Origin: CAXBDP01 sp964598395
GTDB taxonomy: Bacteria > Bacteroidota > Bacteroidia > Cytophagales > Cyclobacteriaceae
Length of the DNA stretch: 9,849 nucleotides
NCBI GenBank assembly: GCA_964598395.1
Contig: CAZRBW010000083.1
Span: 1 to 9,849, forward strand
Reading direction: 5' to 3'
In this document: positions 1-5,490 of the stretch, piece after piece
How the letters are laid out: each line of letters begins with the position of its first letter
Position numbering within the stretch: the stretch's first letter is position 1
The notes under the pieces: generated by a model
Databases searched by the model: none
What the model saw: the letters and a program-made list of their open reading frames with translations, nothing else
Told to the model about the DNA's origin: nothing
Translations under genes and position numbers: made by a program

Positions 1-1019
1 GCGAGAGGTTGTGCCAAATGAATTTGATGATGAATGCTTTGTAAGGTTTTATTTGATTTAAACCCAATCCCCATCTGAAAAGCCGAATTCAATTTAGGCG
101 ATTCCATAATTTGGCTCTTGTATTTTGAAATAATGTCAGGATAAATCTCCAATAAGTTATTGATGGGAATTCCGCTCAAAATTATTTTGCTTCGGAATTC
201 ACCTTTGTTAGTTTTAATCAAATAGCCAGAATCTATCTTTTCGATGTGCTGTACTTCTGTGCGTAAATGTAGTTCCCCCTCCCGCTCTTTTATATAGTCG
301 ATAAATGGTGTCACCAAATTGATCAATCCACCATCAACATAGTAATTGCCATAATTGGTATAGCATAGCGCAGTAGCACCAAATAATAGATTCACCTCTT
401 CTTGGTGATTTTGTGCAGTAATTAATAATTGCTCATTTATAAAATCTATAAAATCCTCATTTTCATGTAAATCATGCCTTTTGATAAAGTCGCTGGTACG
501 CACTAAAGAATAGCGTGCATTGAAGACTTGAGAAAGATTTGCATTTTTTATAGCATCTATCAAATCGGCGAAATTGGCGGGTGGAAAATTGCGCTGCTTG
601 ATGCTCGTGTCCCAAACAAACTGACTTATCTTGTAGCATTTCCTCCAAAACGCCGCTTGTCCCTTTTTCCCGAAAACTCTTTCAGCTTCTGCAATCCATT
701 GATCTAATGACTGGTATCGATTGATAATTTTGCCATTTTTTAGATGCACTTGCATTGGCATTTTCAAATGGCGAGCTTTTAATTTTATCCCGATTTGCTG
801 CAGCACATAGTTCAATGGCATATTTTTATCTAAACCCACAAGTGTAGTTGCACCACTCTCGAAAGTAAATCCTTTGCGCCAATAAGAGCTTGTGCAACCT
901 CCCGGTAAATAATTTTGTTCCAATATGCCTATTTTAGTCCCTAACTTTGCAAGGAGTGCAGAAGCTGTCAGCGAACCCATTCCACTGCCGATTACAATAA
1001 GGTCATAAGAATGAGTCAT
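1..1019 (-). CDS. FAD-dependent oxidoreductase, phytoene desaturase-like (COG1233), C-terminus off window
   Basis: About 339 codons are open from the ATG at 1019 down to the left edge with no stop, so the C-terminal part (family members are usually near 500 aa) is missing. The N-terminus is a Rossmann dinucleotide-binding fold: a hydrophobic strand, then GSGMGS at residues 11-16 (last Gly of GxGxxG replaced by Ser), an acidic residue ending the second strand (E34) and the PGG motif at 39-41 with a following C-T-S-S. This arrangement is typical of the carotenoid desaturase/isomerase and retinol-saturase-like family. The substrate cannot be told from the half visible; in Bacteroidota many such proteins lie outside carotenoid clusters. 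No transmembrane segment is visible, so it is presumably cytosolic or membrane-peripheral. It is transcribed divergently from the pterin genes, 69 bp apart, with a good candidate promoter between. Family assignment is firm, function is not. Confidence 0.85.
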   Translation of the reverse strand, partial: MTHSYDLIVIGSGMGSLTASALLAKLGTKIGILEQNYLPGGCTSSYWRKGFTFESGATTLVGLDKNMPLNYVLQQIGIKLKARHLKMPMQVHLKNGKIINRYQSLDQWIAEAERVFGKKGQAAFWRKCYKISQFVWDTSIKQRNFPPANFADLIDAIKNANLSQVFNARYSLVRTSDFIKRHDLHENEDFIDFINEQLLITAQNHQEEVNLLFGATALCYTNYGNYYVDGGLINLVTPFIDYIKEREGELHLRTEVQHIEKIDSGYLIKTNKGEFRSKIILSGIPINNLLEIYPDIISKYKSQIMESPKLNSAFQMGIGFKSNKTLQSIHHQIHLAQPL

Positions 1020-1057
1020 TTAATTATTTTGTTTAATTATTTTCAATTTATGTTAAA

Positions 1058-1089
1058 CAAAACTAGAAACACTTATGTTTAGAATCCAA
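1058..1089 (-). promoter_or_regulatory. Bacteroidota-type promoter for the FAD oxidoreductase
   Basis: On the minus strand TAGTTTTG (complement of 1058-1065) matches the Bacteroidota -7 consensus TAnnTTTG exactly. A TTG -33-like element (complement of 1087-1089) lies 21 bases upstream. Transcription would start near 1050, leaving a leader of about 30 nt. The -33 element overlaps the ATG of the divergent gene at 1089. This is a pattern match only. A weaker plus-strand -7-like TATGTTTA sits at 1074-1081 without a clear -33 element. Confidence 0.45.
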
Positions 1090-1499
1090 TGAAAATCGCC
1101 GTAATAAGAAAAGAACATTTCAACGCTGCACATAGATTGCATAATCCTGATTGGACTGAAGAACAAAATCAGGAAATATTTGGTAAGTGTAACAACAAGA
1201 ATTATCACGGTCATAATTATGATCTCTTTGTAAAGGTAACTGGTACACCAGATCCGGGCACGGGATATGTTTATGACATGAAAGTTCTCAGTGATATTAT
1301 AAAAGAGAGCGTACTTAACAAATTCGATCACAAAAACTTAAACCTTGACACAGATGAATTCCAGCATCTTAACCCAACCGCCGAAAATATTGCAGTGGTT
1401 ATTTGGAATATTTTGAGAGAAAAAATTGACAAAAAATTTGATTTAAAAATCACCCTTTATGAAACAGAAAGAAATTTCGTTGAATATCCCGCAAGTTAA
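1089..1499 (+). CDS. 6-pyruvoyl-tetrahydropterin synthase / 6-carboxytetrahydropterin synthase family
   Basis: A 136-aa enzyme of the PTPS/QueD (COG0720) family, full length. It acts on 7,8-dihydroneopterin triphosphate, the FolE product. Zinc ligands are H15, H40 and H42 (HGH), the catalytic cysteine is C34, the Asp-His pair is D80-H81, and the pterin-anchoring acid is E125 in a YET motif; T97 and E99 sit in the PTAEN segment. The spacing C-x5-HGH and surrounding residues (GKCNN, DHKNL, ENIAV, YET) resemble animal PTPS more than the C-x3-HGH of classic E. coli QueD. True PTPS activity is therefore plausible, although automatic annotation would probably say queD. No queC, queE or queF is visible here. 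It is the first gene of the plus-strand run and its 3' end overlaps folE by 41 bp, suggesting translational coupling. The family is certain; the choice between tetrahydrobiopterin and queuosine precursor is open. Confidence 0.93.
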   Translation: MKIAVIRKEHFNAAHRLHNPDWTEEQNQEIFGKCNNKNYHGHNYDLFVKVTGTPDPGTGYVYDMKVLSDIIKESVLNKFDHKNLNLDTDEFQHLNPTAENIAVVIWNILREKIDKKFDLKITLYETERNFVEYPAS

Positions 1500-2154
1500 C
1501 ACCTTTACTATAGATGAAATCGGCGACGAGCATGTTGGTACATCTGCGGAAACTCCTTTAAGAGAAGATGCATTCGAAATGGACGATGACTTAAAAATCG
1601 AACTTATTGAAAAGCACTTTAGGGAAATTATGAATGTGTTGGGTTTAGACCTTACAGACGATAGCTTGAAAGGCACTCCAGCAAGAGTAGCTAAAATGTA
1701 TGTGAAAGAAATATTCAGAGGTTTGGATCCGAAAAATAAACCGGATGCAAAGCTTTTTGAAAACAAATATAAGTACAATCAAATGTTAGTTGAGAAGGAT
1801 ATTACCTTCTTTAGTAATTGTGAGCATCATTTTGTTCCAATTTATGGAAAAGTACATGTTGCTTACATTTCTAGTGGAAAAGTGATTGGTTTGTCCAAAA
1901 TCAACCGTGTAGTACAATATTTTGCACAAAGACCGCAAGTGCAAGAAAGATTGACGATGCAAATTGGAAATGAACTGAAAGAAATTTTAGACACAGATCA
2001 CGTTGCAGTCATTGTAGATGCAAATCACATGTGTGTTTCCTCCCGCGGTATTAAGGATGTTACAAGTAGTACAGTTACTTCATTCTATAGTGGCAAATTC
2101 AACAGTGAGGCTACACGAATAGAATTACTAGATTATATTAAATTAGAAAAATAA
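1459..2154 (+). CDS. folE: GTP cyclohydrolase I
   Basis: 231 aa, typical length for a bacterial type I enzyme, converting GTP to 7,8-dihydroneopterin triphosphate plus formate in the cytosol. Zinc ligands are visible: C121 and H124 in the CEHH motif, and C192 in MCVSSRG. The GTP-binding signatures GKVIGLSK, RPQVQERLT and the SSRGI segment are all present. The start at 1459 lies inside the preceding gene (41-bp overlap). It is preferred because it retains the N-terminal segment DEIGDEHVGTSAETPLREDAF, which I recall as typical of Bacteroidota FolE; the next in-frame ATG (codon 41) would remove it. The overlap with the PTPS-family gene and the zero-gap junction with the SDR gene strongly suggest one transcript devoted to pterin synthesis. 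No regulatory RNA is visible upstream. The copy of the 8-mer CCTCCCGC at 2039-2046 falls in the SSR codons next to the zinc ligand. Confidence 0.97.
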   Translation: MKQKEISLNIPQVNTFTIDEIGDEHVGTSAETPLREDAFEMDDDLKIELIEKHFREIMNVLGLDLTDDSLKGTPARVAKMYVKEIFRGLDPKNKPDAKLFENKYKYNQMLVEKDITFFSNCEHHFVPIYGKVHVAYISSGKVIGLSKINRVVQYFAQRPQVQERLTMQIGNELKEILDTDHVAVIVDANHMCVSSRGIKDVTSSTVTSFYSGKFNSEATRIELLDYIKLEK

Positions 2155-2862
2155 ATGTTGACGGACTTGAAGGGCAAAAACTATCTAATTGTAGGTGGTG
2201 GAAGTGGTATTGGGTTTTCATTAGCTGAAAAGCTTCAAAAATCAGGAGCTAATGTTTTTGTAATTAATAGAGAATCTAATGGGCCAGATGGTACTATTAC
2301 ATTTCATGCCGATATTCTGGAAAATACAAATGTATTCAATGAGCTTCCTGATACGATTGATGGTTTCGCATATTGTCCTGGTAGTATTAATCTCAAACCT
2401 ATCAATAGAATTACACAAGACGATCTTCTAAATGACTTTAAAATTAATGCTGTAGGTGCGGTTTTAGCAACTCAGGGTATTTTAAGAAAATTAAAGAAAG
2501 CAGAATCAGCAAGTATCGTATTTTTTAGCACAGTTGCCGTAGCAACGGGAATGGGTTTCCATACAAGTATTGCTGCTGCAAAAGGAGCCGTTGAGGGAGT
2601 TACAAGATCACTTGCAGCAGAACTTGCAAACAGTGGCATTCGAGTAAATGCAATTGCTCCATCCTTGACTGACACACCTTTAGCAGGACCATTGCTTTCT
2701 ACTGAAGATAAGCAAGCAGCTGCAGGTAAAAGACATCCGCTTGGAAGAGTAGGTACACCAGCTGATATGTCAGATGCAGCATATTTCTTACTATCCCCTC
2801 ACTCCAGCTGGATAACCGGACAAGTAATTGGTATAGATGGTGGCTTATCTATAATTAGGTAA
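2155..2862 (+). CDS. SDR-family protein lacking the catalytic tyrosine
   Basis: 235-aa classical-size short-chain dehydrogenase/reductase fold. The N-terminal nucleotide-binding motif is GGGSGIG (residues ~14-20), followed by a CPG segment where NNAG normally lies, N98 of the active-site helix, S125 in FFSTVA, and K143. The residue four before the lysine, normally the catalytic Tyr of YxxxK, is Ile139 (IAAAK, codon att). The C-terminal segments IRVNAIAPS, TDTPLA and ITGQVIGIDGG are intact, so this is not a decayed gene. I recall other bacterial SDRs with an ASIAAAKGAVEG motif, so this may be a stable subfamily; that is memory, not a search. The ATG follows the folE stop codon with no gap, implying coupled translation. 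By position it could be a pterin (sepiapterin-type) reductase, but the missing Tyr argues for altered chemistry, a binding role, or use of another residue such as H136. Confidence 0.9.
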   Translation: MLTDLKGKNYLIVGGGSGIGFSLAEKLQKSGANVFVINRESNGPDGTITFHADILENTNVFNELPDTIDGFAYCPGSINLKPINRITQDDLLNDFKINAVGAVLATQGILRKLKKAESASIVFFSTVAVATGMGFHTSIAAAKGAVEGVTRSLAAELANSGIRVNAIAPSLTDTPLAGPLLSTEDKQAAAGKRHPLGRVGTPADMSDAAYFLLSPHSSWITGQVIGIDGGLSIIR

Positions 2863-2911
2863 AAACTTTTACAATAGAATCTAGTTATTCCTTAAATTAA
2901 CAATTGATTTA

Positions 2912-3214
2912 TTGAAGACTGAAACGAAGAAAGAGCGTGCAGAGCAGATTATGAAAATTCCACCACAGTCATTTTTGATATTCAAAGAAGAGCTACGGAA
3001 AGAGCGACTCGAGAAAGAACGATTAAAGGCTGAGTATGAAAAGAAAATATCTACTTTAGCGGAGGAATTATCTTTTTTGAAAGAACAGATAGATTCACAG
3101 CAGGATATGATTAAAAGAACTATTGATTACGCAGTACGTTTAGAAAATAACTTGAATCAATTAAACTCTAAAGTTGACGACGACAAGAAAAATTCTAAAA
3201 GGAGTTACCATTAA
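2912..3214 (+). CDS. Small charged coiled-coil protein, unknown function
   Basis: Not recognised. From the TTG at 2912 it is 100 aa; from the in-frame ATG at 2951 it is 87 aa. I chose the TTG because the Lys/Glu-rich composition of the main body already begins there, but the ATG is a real alternative and neither has a convincing ribosome site. Residues ~24-95 are almost continuous heptad-like helix rich in K, E, L and Q (KEELRKERLEKERLK, then LAEELSFLKEQI), predicting a coiled coil and oligomerisation. There is no signal peptide, membrane segment or cysteine. The only non-helical stretch is IPPQSF near residues 16-21. It lies 49 bp after the SDR gene and its end overlaps the possible early starts of the next gene, so it is probably in the same operon. 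It may be a structural partner of a neighbour; that is inference. Confidence 0.6.
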   Translation: MKTETKKERAEQIMKIPPQSFLIFKEELRKERLEKERLKAEYEKKISTLAEELSFLKEQIDSQQDMIKRTIDYAVRLENNLNQLNSKVDDDKKNSKRSYH

Positions 3215-3224
3215 TCAAGCCTCA

Positions 3225-3695
3225 ATGGATATTCACGAAACACCCGCTCATTCAGAAACCATCGAACAGAATTTAGGTCAGTACGGCCTAAGCACCTACT
3301 TCACCTCCCGCTTTGCAGACGTCGGCTTCGATCGTGATAAAGGGGTGATTATGTGCGTACTAAAAGAAGCCTATGTTCCCATCGAAAAATTCAAGGAAAT
3401 TTTTGCAGCTATTGGTAAATTAGCTTCTCAAAAAGGTTTTGATAAATTTATTTTCGATAAAAGATCCCTCAGAGCTTTTCACCAACCTTCTATGGAATGG
3501 TATTTTATTGAGTGGAAAAAGGAAGTTTATTCTTACGGCATTGACAAGCACCGCAAAATTCTCCCTGCTGAAGCTTGGTTCAAAAAAATGGTTCAGATTG
3601 CCAAAAGTCAAATATTAACTGACCATCCAGACAATATCGTCCACTTACTCGATATACAGTATTGCAGCTCGGTAGAAGAAGCAATAAGCAAATAA
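3225..3695 (+). CDS. Conserved-looking alpha/beta protein, possibly STAS/SEC14-like
   Basis: 156 aa from the ATG at 3225. Alternative starts are an in-frame ATT at 3210 sitting 5 nt after a textbook AGGAG (3200-3204), the best Shine-Dalgarno in the window, and a TTG at 3174 overlapping the previous gene. ATG is chosen because initiation at ATT is very rare. The predicted pattern is strand (GVIMCVLKE), helix (PIEKFKEIFAAIGKLASQ), strand (DKFIFDKRSL), Trp-rich helix (MEWYFIEWKKEVYSYG), a K-I-L-P strand, helix, and a C-terminal strand ending in SVEEAIS. This order resembles the SpoIIAA/STAS-like single-domain proteins of Bacteroidota, but I see no diagnostic motif. There is no signal peptide or membrane segment. 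It is 3 bp from the flavin-reductase gene, so co-expressed with it. Its function is unknown; a role as a partner or sensor protein is only a guess. Confidence 0.8.
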   Translation: MDIHETPAHSETIEQNLGQYGLSTYFTSRFADVGFDRDKGVIMCVLKEAYVPIEKFKEIFAAIGKLASQKGFDKFIFDKRSLRAFHQPSMEWYFIEWKKEVYSYGIDKHRKILPAEAWFKKMVQIAKSQILTDHPDNIVHLLDIQYCSSVEEAISK

Positions 3696-3698
3696 TCG

Positions 3699-4325
3699 AT
3701 GAAATTATTAGATTATAATGGCTGGGAAAACATGGATTCCATGTTTAGACGCAACTTTTTCAACTCCTTAAGCGGGTTTAAAAGTCTTGCACTAATTGGT
3801 ACAAAAAACGCGGGAGGAATAACAAACCTCGCTCCTTTCAGTCAGATTGTACATATTGGTGCCAATCCTCCATATACAGGTATTTTGTTCAGACCGCATA
3901 CAGTGCAAAGAGACACATTGGAGAATATCCTCGACACTAAGTATTTTACGATAAATCACGTTTATGAGGACATCCTTCTGCAAGCACATCATACTGCTGC
4001 CCGTTGGGAATCTTCGGAATTTGAGGCTGTAGGATTGGAAGAGGAATACCTAGATAATTTCCAGAGCCCATTCGTAAAATCAAGTAAAATAAAATGGGCA
4101 TGTGAATTTGTGGAGCGTCAAGATATTAAGGTTAATGGCACTATCTTAATCATTGGTGCTATCAAGCAATTATATGTGCCCGAAGAATACGTTGCTAAAG
4201 ATGGCTTTATTGATTTACAAGCAGCTGGTAGTTTAACTTCCAACGGTTTGGACGCCTACTACCAAACTAATTTGTTAGATCGACTGAGCTATCCCAAGAC
4301 AGATACCCTCCCGCTTTCTATCTAA
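3699..4325 (+). CDS. Flavin reductase-like FMN-binding protein
   Basis: 208 aa with the flavin-reductase-like split-barrel fold, which binds FMN (or FAD) and often transfers hydride from NAD(P)H to free flavin. Visible family features are the strand SLALIGTKN followed by GGITNLAPFS (FMN-phosphate loop, residues ~40-49), the NPPYTGILFRP segment, the DTLENILDTKYFTINHV block, then an EFEAVGLEEEY segment. Length is typical of the Bacteroidota subgroup. It is probably cytosolic, with no signal or membrane segment. It starts 3 bp after the preceding stop codon and is followed 18 bp later by the exonuclease. Its substrate and oxidase partner are unknown; it could supply reduced flavin to a monooxygenase or a light-dependent flavoprotein encoded elsewhere. 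Two copies of the GCGGGAGG word lie in this gene (3810-3817 and 4307-4314). Family assignment is good, physiological role open. Confidence 0.88.
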   Translation: MKLLDYNGWENMDSMFRRNFFNSLSGFKSLALIGTKNAGGITNLAPFSQIVHIGANPPYTGILFRPHTVQRDTLENILDTKYFTINHVYEDILLQAHHTAARWESSEFEAVGLEEEYLDNFQSPFVKSSKIKWACEFVERQDIKVNGTILIIGAIKQLYVPEEYVAKDGFIDLQAAGSLTSNGLDAYYQTNLLDRLSYPKTDTLPLSI

Positions 4326-4343
4326 ATTTCAAGACCTAATAAT

Positions 4344-5363
4344 TTGCTTGAGCTACATGAAAACGGTCTATACTGCGAAAGAGCCAAGATTTTTATCGAT
4401 CCTTGGTTGCCTGTAGATCGTGCAATTATCACTCATGCACATGCAGATCATTCTAGAGCAGGAAACAAGCACTATTTAGCTCATCCACATTCCGAAGGCG
4501 TAATGAAGCATCGACTTGGTCAGGATATTTCATTTCAAGGCTTAGACTACCAACAAAAATTAATTATTAATGGAGTAGAAATTTCCTTGCATCCTGCGGG
4601 GCATATTCCTGGTAGTGCGCAAGTAAGGTTGGAATACAAAGGCCAAGTTTGGGTAGTATCTGGCGATTATAAATTAGAAGACGATGGAATATCCACTTCA
4701 TTTGAAGCTATAAAATGCGATACGTTTATTACAGAGTGTACATTTGGTTTGCCCGTTTTCCAGTGGAAAAATCAACAAACTGTTTTCGACGAAATAAATG
4801 AATGGTGGCAAATTAATCAGGAAGAAGGTTTTTGCTCTGTAATCTTTGCTTACTCCCTTGGGAAGGCGCAAAGAATTCTCGAAAACTTAAACTTTGAACA
4901 AGGTAATATTTACGTTCATGGCGCAATTGCGAATACTAATACAGCCTTAGCACAATCAGGTGTTAAACTCCGACCTTACGGGCTGGTAGATCCTGGGATG
5001 ACAAAAAAATCTTTGGCTGGCTCTATCATAGTCGCACCACCAGGAGCAATGAATAGCTCTTGGATGAAAAGATTCTCCCCTTACCGATCAGCCATTGCAT
5101 CTGGCTGGATGAATTTGCGTGGGCCCAGAAGGAGAAAGGCTGTTGATCGTGGATTTATTTTGTCTGACCATGCCGATTGGACTGGATTGAACAAAGCGGT
5201 TGAAGCAACGGGTGCTGAGCAAGTATTTACCACGCATGGATATACTGCCGTATTTAGTAAATGGTTAAATGAGAAAGGAATTAAATCATCAGAATTAAAA
5301 ACCCAATTTATGGGTGAAACCCTCGATAGGCTTGATGTTGAATACCCAAATTTGGGTGATTAG
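4344..5363 (+). CDS. Ligase-associated DNA damage response exonuclease (MBL-fold/beta-CASP-like)
   Basis: 339 aa, the usual length of the ligase-associated exonuclease family, related to the SNM1/CPSF nucleases. The metal site is complete: HAHADH at residues 31-36, H83/H87 in HPAGHIPGS, D108 in SGDYK, D275-H276 in SDHADW and H298 in TTHGYT. The family opening (ENGLYC, then IDPW and PVDRAIITHAH) is also intact. The start must be non-ATG: the frame closes at the previous gene's stop, and before the motif only TTG at 4344 and ATT at 4326 are candidates; the first in-frame ATG, near codon 54, would delete HxHxDH. TTG gives the normal family N-terminus. Relatives usually sit beside an ATP-dependent DNA ligase and a DEAD-box helicase; here the next gene is hppA, so this copy is separated from a ligase on its 3' side. 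It likely processes DNA ends in the cytoplasm. Confidence 0.92.
   Translation: MLELHENGLYCERAKIFIDPWLPVDRAIITHAHADHSRAGNKHYLAHPHSEGVMKHRLGQDISFQGLDYQQKLIINGVEISLHPAGHIPGSAQVRLEYKGQVWVVSGDYKLEDDGISTSFEAIKCDTFITECTFGLPVFQWKNQQTVFDEINEWWQINQEEGFCSVIFAYSLGKAQRILENLNFEQGNIYVHGAIANTNTALAQSGVKLRPYGLVDPGMTKKSLAGSIIVAPPGAMNSSWMKRFSPYRSAIASGWMNLRGPRRRKAVDRGFILSDHADWTGLNKAVEATGAEQVFTTHGYTAVFSKWLNEKGIKSSELKTQFMGETLDRLDVEYPNLGD
5344..5357. other. Perfect 14-bp palindrome at the end of the exonuclease gene
   Basis: ACCCAAATTTGGGT is self-complementary over 14 bp and overlaps the last codons of the exonuclease gene (Y-P-N-L-G-D). It is followed by AT-rich sequence but no clean T-run, so it is a poor intrinsic terminator. 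It lies about 130 bp before hppA and just upstream of the candidate hppA promoter, a position where a dimeric regulator could bind. It could also be chance from the codons used. Confidence 0.3.
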
Positions 5364-5373
5364 TTAATTTGAA

Positions 5374-5405
5374 TTTGGCAAATCGCTCCTAGTACTTTAA
5401 TATTG
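5374..5405 (+). promoter_or_regulatory. Candidate promoter for hppA
   Basis: TTTG at 5374-5377 and TAATATTG at 5398-5405 are spaced by 20 bases. The second differs from the Bacteroidota -7 consensus TAnnTTTG at one position. Transcription would begin near 5412, leaving a leader of about 80 nt before the hppA ATG. The 127-bp gap after the exonuclease gene, larger than any gap inside the upstream run, supports a separate promoter for hppA. No riboswitch-like structure is evident in the leader. Confidence 0.3.
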
Positions 5406-5490
5406 CGGATTGTAAAAAAACCGGGTGCTTAATTCGGTGAAAAGAACAATCAAACCAATCGAAATAGTTTTATCTAACTAATCAACCATT

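Noticed and set aside
1053..1778. Minus-strand open frames opposite the PTPS and folE genes
   Set aside because: They are antisense shadows of two well-recognised genes, with no motif of their own.
3174..3224. Upstream TTG extension of the STAS-like gene
   Set aside because: It would overlap the coiled-coil gene by 41 bp and add an unrelated basic stretch; the ATG at 3225, 10 bp after the previous stop, is more economical.
5364..5490. Riboswitch or attenuator in the hppA leader
   Set aside because: Only short AT-rich sequence is visible, with no extended pairing or recognisable aptamer core.
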